Below are positions 10,591 through 19,015 of a stretch of DNA of 24,424 nt, one piece after another. Made by a program: the position numbers and the translations under genes. Origin of the DNA: Funneliformis mosseae (lineage: Eukaryota; Glomeromycota; Glomeromycetes; Glomerales; Glomeraceae); contig CAJVPP010000936.1 in NCBI GenBank assembly GCA_910592005.1, forward strand, positions 1 to 24,424. Reading direction: 5' to 3'. The notes beneath the pieces are model-generated. The model ran no database searches, had not been told where the DNA came from, and saw only the letters and a program-made list of their open reading frames with translations. Each line of letters opens with the position of its first letter. Within the stretch, counting starts at the first letter, position 1.

Positions 10591-11247
10591 CATTAATTCA
10601 TCTTTTTTAATTAATATATTTTCTAAATTTTTTTTCAATATTTTTAGTAAATAGTTCTGCATTTCTCAGTTCTTATCTATGCTTAAGAGATTCTATTTCT
10701 GATAACTCCTCCTATGTTAAAGAAATATTTTACTTTAAATTCTCTGCTCTAGATTAGAGAAATTCTATTTCTAACAACTCTTCCTATGCTAAAGAAAGAT
10801 CTCGCTTTAATTCTTCTACTCTAGATTAAAGAGCCTGTATCTTTTCCTTTATTTTAGATTGGAAGGCTTGCATCTTCTTTGATTTTATAGAGAATTTGCT
10901 TTTAGCATCTGCAAGAGAAATATTCTTATGAATAATTTGAAGCATAAACTCATTTTTTCTGAATGCAATTGTTTTATCTCTTTTTCAAGTTGATGCATCT
11001 AATTGAAAAATTTTTCATTTTCATTTTTGGATTTATTAAAGTTATCTTATATATACTTGTATTCTCTATCTAAAATATCATAGTTATTCGCAAACTGGCT
11101 TTTCCAATATATAGCAACTTTACAGTCTTTTTTTACATAAGAAAGTTGTTCTTCAAGATCTATTCGACTGGGAGAATAATAATTAGCTAGAATATTTCTA
11201 AATTTATTACCATTATCCAGATCTTTTAAGATACAGATCTGAGGCAT
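10590..11247 (-). pseudogene. Long coiled-coil protein pseudogene, N-terminal part
   Basis: Starts with a plausible Met at 11247 (MPQICILKDLDNGNKF). The first 66 codons are open; then TAA, at a site where Gln fits, ends the frame at 11047. Ignoring stops it continues DNFNKSKNENEKFFN, stop, MHQLEKEIKQLHSEK. After a frame change near 10930 it resumes with SLADAKSKF and enters a Glu/Leu/Lys-rich coiled coil with two 24-residue units: SRVEELKRDLSLA and SRAENLK, stop, NISLT. Every stop in the coiled-coil part is TAA or TAG at a position compatible with Gln or Arg. The 11329-11546 repeat array lies just upstream of the start. A structural or DNA-packaging helper role in a mobile element is possible but unproven. 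Confidence 0.55.
10691..10834 (-). repeat. Two 72-bp in-frame tandem repeats in the coiled coil
   Basis: Unit boundaries at 10691 and 10763 are marked by the shared TTCTATTT, giving a 72-bp (24-codon) period. The units share most positions. Where one unit encodes K-R-D (AAG CGA GAT) the other has K-stop-N (AAG TAA AAT), differing by C-to-T and G-to-A. Confidence 0.7.
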
Positions 11248-11328
11248 TTTATTGATATTTTTTTACTTTAAGCAAAAAATTTCACTGATGGTTATGAGAA
11301 AAATCATATGATATTTTTTTGAATGTCT

Positions 11329-11546
11329 ATTGATACTTATTGAAAAAGAATCACTGATAAATACTGAAAAGTATTAATACTCATTCATACTTATTAATAT
11401 ATACTGAAAAAGAATATTAATATGCATTGAAGGATACCAATATATATTGAAAGACATCAATATGTATTAAAAAATACTGATATATATTGAAAAGTATTGA
11501 TATATAATGAATTACCAAAAATATTGATACATATTAAAAGTATTGA
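11329..11546. repeat. Array of degenerate ~20-bp repeats
   Basis: About nine to ten diverged copies of a roughly 20-bp unit close to TGATATATATTGAAAAGTAT. The best copies are around 11430-11510. It sits about 80 bp upstream of the coiled-coil start on the minus strand, so it could have been a promoter-proximal or subterminal repeat of that element. No open frame crosses it convincingly. Confidence 0.6.
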
Positions 11547-12393
11547 AAAAATTATTGGTAGTTTTTTTTGCATATATAATCTGACTAAAAACAATGATTA
11601 CCCATCTTCATAAAAAATTTTATCATCTAATGCAATTCAGTTATCAAAATCTGATATTAAAGAGATTAGAGAGTCAAGTGGTAAGATATCTAATGCATCA
11701 AAAAATAGTTGAAAAATTCTATATTGATGCTTAGCGTATTTATGAAATATGAAATAATAGCGAATGTTTCTATTTATCAGCTTGCTTTGAATAAAATGAA
11801 ACAGATTCTTAAAATAGTATCAGAAGTATTATCTATATCCCTTTTAGCTACAGAGATTTTAAAAAGAATAGTTGAAAAAAGAAGATTAAAATAGATAAGA
11901 AGCTGGTTACTGAAGCAACAAATATAGTAAAAAAAAATAAAAAAAATAATGTGATCTCTTTTTCTGATAATTTGTTTGATATATCCTGAGAAGTTAAGGC
12001 AGAATCTCTTCTTAAAAATCTAGTTAATTGTAGTAAAAAGCTTAAAGGTTTAACAGTTAATACCATTTTTATATAAAGATTCACATATATTAGCAAGAAA
12101 TTTACCAGTATTTAAGACTATATAGAGTATTTCTTCAGTCTTTATAAGACACTTTTTAAGCTTTTTACATTATTTTTAAGTATTTCTTACTACTCAGAAT
12201 AGAAGAATTAACAGAAACCTGAGAACTGAGAGACACTTTACATGATGATTTCTGATCTTCTTTTGGCAGATCCTTAGCTACTGAAGTTTTGCTATATGTT
12301 AGAATAATATAGGTCTTTTCAAGTAACTTTATACAAAACTGATTTTATTTAGCTTAGAAATCCCTTAAACTTTTCGAATATTTAACATATTTA
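11547..12393. other. AT-rich stretch with weak coding traces
   Basis: Overlapping open frames occur on both strands (11709-11894 plus, 11848-12096 minus), both low-complexity. A minus-strand piece around 12190-12300 reads TSVAKDLPKEDQKSSCKVS and SSQVSVNSSIL, which has more normal residue use and may be a gene fragment. Nothing can be named. Confidence 0.35.
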
Positions 12394-13088
12394 GAGTTCT
12401 GGATGAGTCAAGTTAACTCACGAGTCAGATAAGCTAAGTCAAATTCAAATCAAGTTGAGTTTATGTTTTTTTAACTCAATGATTTGCAAGTCAAGCCAAA
12501 TTCAAGTCGAGTTAAATATATAACTCAACTCGATTTAAACTCGACTTGATTCGAGTTGACTTGAACGATAAAAAAATTGTTCAAAAAGAACGATAAAGAA
12601 TCATTTGACTTGAACAATAAAAAAATCATTCAAGAAAAATGATTAGAAATCGTTCAACTTGAATGATAAAAAAATCATTTAAAAAGAACAATAAGAAATC
12701 ATTTGACTTGAATGATAAAAAAAATCATTCAAGAAGAATGATAACAAATTGTTCAACTTGAATGATAAAAAAAATCATTCAAGAAGAACAATGATCTGAA
12801 TCGTTTGACTTGAACGATAAAAAAATTGTTTAAGAAGAACGATGACCTGAATCATTTACTTTTCCAGTTCCCTCACAATCTATTCATTTTTTTTATTATT
12901 TTTTTTTTAAAATCGAATTGAGTTAAAATTGAGTCGAGTCAAATTGAGTTGAGTTTAAAATTTATATAACTCAAATCAAATCAAATTGAAAGATTTTATA
13001 AAATAAATTTGACTCGACTTAACTTAAAAAAAGAGAGTCAAATAGAGTTAATCTTTAAACTCGACTTGGCTCGACTCATTCAGAACTT
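12394..13088. mobile_element. MITE-like element with terminal inverted repeats and an internal hairpin array
   Basis: A 695-bp non-coding element. The left end reads GAGTTCTGGATGAGTCAAG; the right end read inward is AAGTTCTGAATGAGTCGAG (15 of 19 or better). Both are flanked by TA (12392-12393 and 13089-13090), which may be the target duplication. Subterminal zones on both sides are filled with interspersed GAGTCGAGT/ACTCGACTT motifs in both orientations. The centre is a six-unit tandem array (12558-12855). No transposase frame is present, so it would depend on an enzyme made elsewhere. The superfamily is uncertain. Confidence 0.65.
12558..12855. repeat. Six tandem 49-52-bp units, each with a hairpin
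   Basis: Units begin GACTTGAA or AACTTGAA at 12558, 12607, 12656, 12705, 12755 and 12807 (periods 49, 49, 49, 50, 52). Most contain an A-rich loop between complementary arms. In the units at 12705 and 12755 the arms CTTGAATGAT and ATCATTCAAG are perfect 10-bp complements (12707-12716 with 12724-12733; 12757-12766 with 12774-12783). Unit differences are mostly C/T and G/A, and arm changes are partly compensatory (GAACGAT with ATTGTTC). Confidence 0.8.
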
Positions 13089-13258
13089 TATATACTCTAA
13101 TAAACCTATATTTCTTTACTTCACTATAGATAATAAATATTTTACTGATATAATAGTTATAAGGCAAATTTTTCCTATAGTAATACACTAATACGGGTTT
13201 GCTTTCCTATTATATTGCTTAATATACTATTTATTTAACTTTAGATATTAACTTACAA

Positions 13259-13975
13259 CTACTGAAGATCACTAACAATCCTATTTATCACTTCTTTAGC
13301 AAGATCTCTTCATATAATAGTAAAATCTCACTCAGCCTCTATATATCATAACATCTTCTTTACTCTTAGACTAAATCCTGATATAAATTATTTTCTTTTT
13401 GATAAATCTGCCTTATAACTCTTTTTATTTAATCTATAAGAATATCCCTAGTAATTACTCTATTATTCACATAACTATTTATAGCATTTGCTAGCTCTTT
13501 AATTATGGTTATATTATTATTATTAGAATTATATAAGTCTGAAGAATCCTCTCATTCAGACAATTTTTTTTGTGATGAGATAGTTCTGATCTAATATCAC
13601 AATTTTTCTACCTATTTCTCAGATTCTACTAACCACTTTTCTAAATTAAAGATATATTTTTTCTTATCTTATACATTCTTTTTAGCTTGATATAGCTGAT
13701 TTTTTAGACTGAAGATTTCAGATTTTAGTTTTGATATTTTTTTTTTGAAGTATTTTCAAGATGTTTTATTTCTCTATTGAGATCCTAAATTTTTTACTCA
13801 CACTGGAAATAATTTTATTCTAATTGATTAATTCAACTTTTATTCTAGTAATTAATAATAATCTCTATCTGTAATTCATTATAAAGATAGTAACTTTCTC
13901 TTTCAAATCAGCTTTATATTCTTTACATGTTCTTCTCTGTCTTGAATAAGGTCTATAAAATAATATTCTTTTTTT
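13259..13975 (-). pseudogene. Coiled-coil protein pseudogene
   Basis: Minus-strand frame blocks: near 13975 it reads EYYFIDLIQDREEHVKNIK. After frame changes a long block (about 13770-13560) reads DLNREIKHLENTSKKKISKL, continues through SEIFSLKNQLYQAKKNV, stop, DKKKYIFNLEKWLVESEK, stop, VEKL. The 3' end reads RDLAKEVINRIVSDLQ before TAG at 13259-13261. Composition is that of a long helical coiled coil. Stops are TAA/TAG/TGA at Gln- or Arg-compatible places. It runs divergently from the integrase remnant that begins at 13981, with almost no gap between the two frames. Confidence 0.48.
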
Positions 13976-13980
13976 TGTAA

Positions 13981-15577
13981 ATATATAGAAAGATAGAAAA
14001 ACCTTTGATTTATATAAATTCTCAAAAAATATATAATCTTGATCAGGATCTCACTTTACAAGAGATATATTATAGACCTGAAGATTACTATCAGACTGCT
14101 AAAAAAATACTGAATACTTATAAGAAAGCTAGGTATAAGTTCACTATATCTATGATAAAAAAATATCTAAATCATTAAATTTTATATCAGATATACAAGT
14201 TACAGTCAAAGTTTATTCAGTTTGTCTCTTTTAATGATATTCAAGATCTAAACGATATATATCAATCTAATACTATACCATTTTCTTATTGTAAAATAGG
14301 CAATCGAATTTATAAATATAGGCTTGTAATAAAAGATGTAGCTACTAGATTTTATTGTAATTTTAGTTTAACTAATAAATTATCAGTACAAGTGGTCAAA
14401 GCGTTTCAAAAAATTTATGATGATCTGAATTTTCTCTTATTTGACCAAATATTTTAATCATTGATAGAGATACTAAATTTATGAGTGAGTGTAAAGATTT
14501 ATTACTTAAATATAGTGTAAAAATTCAATATGTTAATTCTAAACATAATGTAGCTATTGCTAAATATGATCATTAAGAATTTGAAAAGCATGCTTATTTT
14601 TGGTAAGATGTTGTAGATTTTCATTTACTTTTAACTGATAGATCTAAAGCGTGGATTAAGGGATTTTATATAAATGATGATATTTACAATAATACTTCTA
14701 TTCAGTTAATAGTGTTAATGTGCAATCCTTGCAAATTGCAACAGTTAGATAGAATGTTCGAGTGGTGATTCTTTTAAATTTACGTAGTGACTCAATTCAG
14801 TTTATCTCAAGATTTATAATCTACACAGTAGTATATTCACGACAAGGCTAGGAGCAAGGCAGCTCAATTAATTTAAAGGTATAATAATATGTTTATTGAC
14901 GATAAATAATAAAATAAAAGATAATAATAAATATATATATAAATAAGAAAGAATAAAAGAAATCCAAAATGTTAAAATACTAAGTGAGATATTAGACCAG
15001 GCGCCACTATAAGGACTACTAGATGTTTATCTAAAAGCAAAACTAAAAGAAAACTAAACGTGAATTACAAGCGAACTACGTTTACATGATTCTATTGCTC
15101 TCTATTTATATTAAATTAATATATAGATAGATATAACAAATAAATCAAATATATCAAATATATCAAGTATGTCCGATATATCTGACATTTAGATCTGTAA
15201 TATACTGCATCACGTTCGTCAATCCAATCCTATTACAATAAGAATATCTCCTTATGAAGTTGTAAAAATAGCATTAAAAGAAAAAAAATAATAGCTAGAT
15301 TTTTGGTAAAGTATAGAAAACTATTTGATTATAATGAACTTCTTATATAAAAGTTTATCATCTTTTAGAATCTGGTGAATTAGAAAGTGGAAGAAGAAGA
15401 GTAACTGATTGCAATTGGTCTCCTGAAGTTTTTACAATTGATTTTTATTTGATAAAAAAAAATTAGCATATTTTCTATAAGCTTTATAAAGGTCCTAGAC
15501 GCTTATTTGTAAGAGAAGAATTACAAATCGTCTTACTAGACATAGTATTACTACCTAAATATATTCTCAAATATTAA
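13981..15577 (+). pseudogene. Retroviral-type (rve) DDE integrase pseudogene, split by an insertion
   Basis: The frame is open from 13981. It begins with a helical N-terminal part (LTLQEIYYRPEDYYQTAKKI), one Gln-like TAA, then the integrase core: first Asp in VIKDVATRFY (codon 14335-14337) and second Asp in ILIIDRDTKF (about 14456-14485), after a 1-base deletion and a Trp-to-TGA change. The region where the catalytic Glu is expected reads AIAKYDH, with Lys in that place. It continues FEKHAYFW, stop, DVVDFHLLLTDRSKAWIKGF up to 14712. The 525-bp insertion follows, then the C-terminal part ISPYEVVKIALKEKK, a poly-A frameshift, and GELESGRRRVTDCNWSPEVF through LFVREELQI to TAA at 15575-15577. The C-terminal tail resembles a chromo-like integrase tail. 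It may come from a Maverick/Polinton-like or other integrase-bearing DNA element; no polymerase, protease or RT is visible. Confidence 0.75.
14713..15237. mobile_element. Solo-LTR-like insertion within the integrase pseudogene
   Basis: A 525-bp block interrupts the integrase frame. It starts TGTTAATG and ends CTATTACA, so it has the TG...CA ends and short inverted tips expected of an LTR. The flanks are AATAG (14708-14712) and ATAAG/AATAA (from 15237-15238), consistent with a 4-5-bp target duplication altered by one G-to-A. Removing the block brings the frame back as QLIG joined to ISPYE. It is visibly less AT-rich in parts (GACCAGGCGCCACTATAAGG near 14996) and has no coding frame. Orientation is not determined. 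A non-LTR alternative cannot be excluded without a second copy. Confidence 0.6.
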
Positions 15578-16523
15578 ATTTACCTCCTTTCTCCTCCACT
15601 TGATTTAGAATTTATTCAAAAGCATTGCTTAAATAATCATCTATTTCATCTCTATTATAAACTATAATTTGTTTATTTCTAAGCCAGTCAATTCATAAAT
15701 TTTTTTTTCTATTTTTTATTTCCAGGTTTATCATCTATAAGAAATACGATAAAGAACATAAAGTAAACTTAAATTATTCATACTTATCAAATTTCTTTCA
15801 AGTATTTCTCTAAACTGTTTTCTTCAACTTTCTAATATTTTTCATATATCGCTTTCATTATCTGAATGAGATTTAGGAACTTTTGCATAATGTATAGCTA
15901 TAGCTTTTCTTTTAACTACTATTTATAATTCTTCTTATTCCCTAAATTTAAAATCCTCTTCTGATCTTTTGTGCTTCTTAATTTCTTTTAAACGCTTAAT
16001 TCTTTATTAATAAAATTCTTAGATTTATTACTTTTCCTAAAAGCTTGTATTCTAGATTCTGAACTAGCCTCTAAATTATTTAATTCCTCTTTTATCAGTA
16101 GTCTAATTGCATTTGAATCATACTGCTCAAGATCATGAAAGAGCATTTTACAACTATTTAAATTATTTACTTCACATGATTCAATATCTAAATCAAGTTC
16201 TTTCTAACATTTTTGCAATCTTGCTTTCTATAACTTAAAATACTCTCTAGATTTTTGTGCATTTGGATTAACTCAAGCTTTAACTTCCTCTTTAATAATA
16301 TATTCTCTTTCATAAATAAGTTCTGGCTTAGAAGCAGGATCTTAAGTGATCATTTGTAATTTAAGTTCAGGAGTTTAAATAGATCCTTAAATAGGATATT
16401 GCTTAAATTCTTGAATAGACGCTAAAATTAGTACTTTAGTAGAAGCTACATTCTTCCAGTCTTGTAATAGTTTATATAGATTTTTTTGCTTAAGATGCTC
16501 ACAAAATTCTGAGATGTTAAGCA
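15567..16523 (-). pseudogene. Coiled-coil/unknown protein pseudogene, convergent with the integrase
   Basis: A clear start at 16523 (MLNISEFCEHLKQKNLYKLL) is followed by about 200 codons in one frame: TKVLILASIQEFKQYP, then ELIYEREYIIKEEVKA, then KMLFHDLEQYDSNAIRLLI, EELNNLEASSESRIQAF. The frame is interrupted by TAA/TAG at Gln-like sites and one TGA at an Arg-like site. Ten or so intact CAA/CAG codons remain among the stops. After decayed sequence (about 15960-15720) it ends with DWLRNKQIIVYNRDEIDDYL, SNAFE, stop, ILNQVEEKGGKFNI and TGA at 15567-15569. That stop lies inside the end of the integrase remnant (15577), so the two genes converge and overlap by about 11 bp. No known domain recognised. 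Confidence 0.65.
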
Positions 16524-16783
16524 TTTATGATTATAACATTTACAGATTGTATCTTTTTTATCACTTTTTATTTTTTTAATTATAATGTTAACTCTAACTG
16601 TCACGCTATTGCTTGCTTATATAATTTTTTTTTAATTAATTATTTCACTTTTTGATCATAGAAACCTTACTGAAGATAAGTATTTACAAGCTTTCTGAAG
16701 CAGTTTTAACTATTGCAAAACTGAAGTATTAACTAATTATTAATTAATATTTTTGATTCTAATAATAAAAAGTAGAATGATCA

Positions 16784-17190
16784 ATGAATATTCTTATCCA
16801 TTTCTTTATAATATTGAAAAGGCTTGTGGAAATGGTAGTACTAGACCTGAAGGATATCAATTTCATTAGAAAGCTAAAAAATAGGTATCATGTTTTAATT
16901 GTGAAAAATCTACAGCTTCTGTTTGTAAATGATATTCACTATATGTTAAAAGTTATTATATTACTTAATACTATGATAGATTTTGACGAGAAAGAACTTA
17001 TGTTAGCCAATTCTATGTTAGCCAATTCTATGATAAATTTCGATCAGAAATATAAAAAAGAAGTTATGAAAAAATAATGGATACCTATAGAAATATGCTT
17101 ATAAATCTTAATATTTCTCTTTGCAAAGAATGTCTCCTTTTGATAAAATTAGAAGTAGAAGATTATTGTGATAATTGCTAACTAGAATAA
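16784..17190 (+). pseudogene. Zinc-binding protein fragments
   Basis: The longest open frame (16784-17077) is probably not the ancestral one in its first half. In another frame, 16814-16977 reads ACGNGSTRPEGYQFH, stop, KAKK, stop, VSCFNCEKSTASVC, with a C-x2-C...C pattern and Gln- or Trp-like stops. Further on, 17060-17180 reads MDTYRNMLINLNISLCKECL and ends YCDNC, a second C-x2-C...C-x2-C pattern. These look like two zinc-finger pieces of a transposon-associated protein. A 15-bp tandem duplication (ATGTTAGCCAATTCT twice, about 16999-17028) lies between them. Confidence 0.42.
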
Positions 17191-17199
17191 ATAAAAAAA

Positions 17200-17940
17200 T
17201 TATTTTAGTTAAATTTTGGGTATAATATCTAATAAGCATTTGCTAAATTTTCATTAGATTTGCTTTTTTATATTTTTCATTAAAGTTTTATGATTAATAT
17301 GTTATTTGATAAATTAGTCTATGTAGAATCTATTCTTAACTAAGAAAAAGTTGAGACAATTTTGTGAATTTTTTCTGGAATTTTATAGGGTGATGTTTCA
17401 TTAGACTTTATATAAAATATTCTATTTAGTAAGCTAGCTTGTATAAAAGTTATTCTTATATATAGAAAAGTTCATTAAATTTAAAAAGTCATATGATTTT
17501 GTTAGGCTTATTTATAGATTTTGTTAGACTTAAGAAAGTTATTAAATTTATTTATAAGATAATAAGGACTGTTAGACTTATTTTTGTTAGACTTATTTTT
17601 TTGTTAAATTTATTTATAAGGTAATAAGGATTATTAGACTTATTAAAAAAATATGCTAATTATTACACTAACCATTGTAGTATCAATTCCTGATATATTT
17701 ATTTTTCGTTAGACTTATTTTTCATTAGATTAATTTACAATATAGAAATTATAATTCTAGAAATCTTAGAAGCTTTTTTAATATATAATAAAAAAATCAA
17801 AATAGAAATTAACCTTTTAAGCCAGCTAGAAGCTTATTTAAAATAATATAAAAATTAAAATTTTATAGCTTTTATAACTTCTTCTCATATAATAAAAAAA
17901 TCGATATAGTTTCTAAGGTTTGAGAGTCTCTCAACACATA
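17200..17940. repeat. TTAGACTTATTT-rich repeat region
   Basis: The motif TTAGACTTATTT or a close variant recurs about eight times between 17500 and 17730. A 41-bp direct repeat at 17542-17582 and 17604-17644 differs at three positions, all transitions. Further on, AGCTAGAAGCTT-like motifs repeat between 17755 and 17880. No open frame or RNA gene is visible. Confidence 0.6.
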
Positions 17941-17992
17941 ATACCAAAGTGAGAGATAGACCTTCGGTTCTTAAATTCTTACTTTGATATTG
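17939..17992. repeat. Inverted repeat with nested small hairpin
   Basis: The left arm AATACCAAAGTGAGA (17940-17954) pairs with the right arm TTCTTACTTTGATATT (17976-17991) with two transition mismatches. The loop contains a second small hairpin, ACC-TTC-GGT. It could be a palindromic element end or a structured transcript. I find no tRNA or snRNA match. Confidence 0.45.
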
Positions 17993-18010
17993 TATCAGGT
18001 AAATTTGCCT

Positions 18011-19015
18011 GCTTTACAATTTAAAAGATAAATTGCCTTTTATTTTGAGCATTCAATTGAGTTTCTTGAATAAATTTATCAATAAATGCATTTTACTAGT
18101 CCAATTAGAAAATTTTTATTTAAATAAATTAGAATTATATTCTAAACACCATTTTATTTAATATATATAAATATTTAAAAAATATTTTTTAGAATAATAT
18201 TATATTAATCATTTAATTATAAATAAAAAATATTAATTTAAAATTAATTTTTGATAAAATATTTTTATTTTAATTTTTAATAATAATTAATATATTAATA
18301 TAAATAATATTTTATAAATTTAAAACATTTATTATAAAAAAAGCAAAAATATATTAATTAGTATACATTTAATATGTAAATGATAATATAAAAATCTGAT
18401 TACTTAAATATAAAATTTTAATTAATAATATTTGATTTTTAATAATAAAAATAAATTTAAATTATTTAATTTTTAATTAAAATTATATAAAATTAAAAAT
18501 AATTAAAAATAGGAATCCTATTATAAACTAAATAATTAAATTTATTATTTATCTTAATAATATTTATTGATATAAAAATTAGAATATTAAAACAGTTTTC
18601 TAATTTAATTAATTTAATTTATTAATAATTCATAATAATAATATTTATAGTTAATTGATTTAATTAAAAATTTTATATTAAAAAAAAAAAAATAATTTTT
18701 TTTTATTGATATTTATTTTCGTTATATACATTTTATCCATCCATATGAATCCTTTAAAAAAAAAAAAAAAAATTGAAAAAGTGATAAATTCTCTAATAGC
18801 GATGACTAAAACGAATGAATAAAAAAACCAATAAACGCAAATTACAATCAGTATGAATGAATAATAATTTGATGAGAGATACGTTTAGAATAAGACTTTC
18901 AAAATATAAGGTTTAGTATAAATTCGGAAAATTTATATACAAATTATTAAAGATCAATATTAATTCATAACAAATATAAAGGTTTAACAAATAAGATCAA
19001 GACATTTAAATTTTA
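18011..19015. other. Extremely AT-rich spacer and SWI3 3' flank
   Basis: 18090-18720 consists almost only of A and T, with homopolymer runs around 18680-18712 and 18757-18773. From 18780 the composition becomes more mixed; this should hold the 3' untranslated region and polyadenylation site of the minus-strand SWI3 gene. I could not pick out a canonical AATAAA on that strand close to the stop. Confidence 0.6.

Noticed and set aside
12558..12855. CRISPR-like array
   Set aside because: The units are contiguous repeats with no unique spacers, lie in a eukaryotic setting and sit inside an element with terminal inverted repeats.
8356..16523. An alternative genetic code (TAA/TAG as Gln, TGA as Trp) that would open the long interrupted frames
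   Set aside because: TAG and TGA also replace Trp, and TGA replaces Arg, in the same frames; catalytic acidic residues are changed to Lys; frameshifts are present; and the SWI3 gene uses CAA/CAG and TGG normally and ends in TGA. Mutation decay explains all of this better.
17930..18010. Possible tRNA or Pol III gene around the GGTTC motif
   Set aside because: No cloverleaf, acceptor stem or A box could be built; the region is explained by an inverted repeat.
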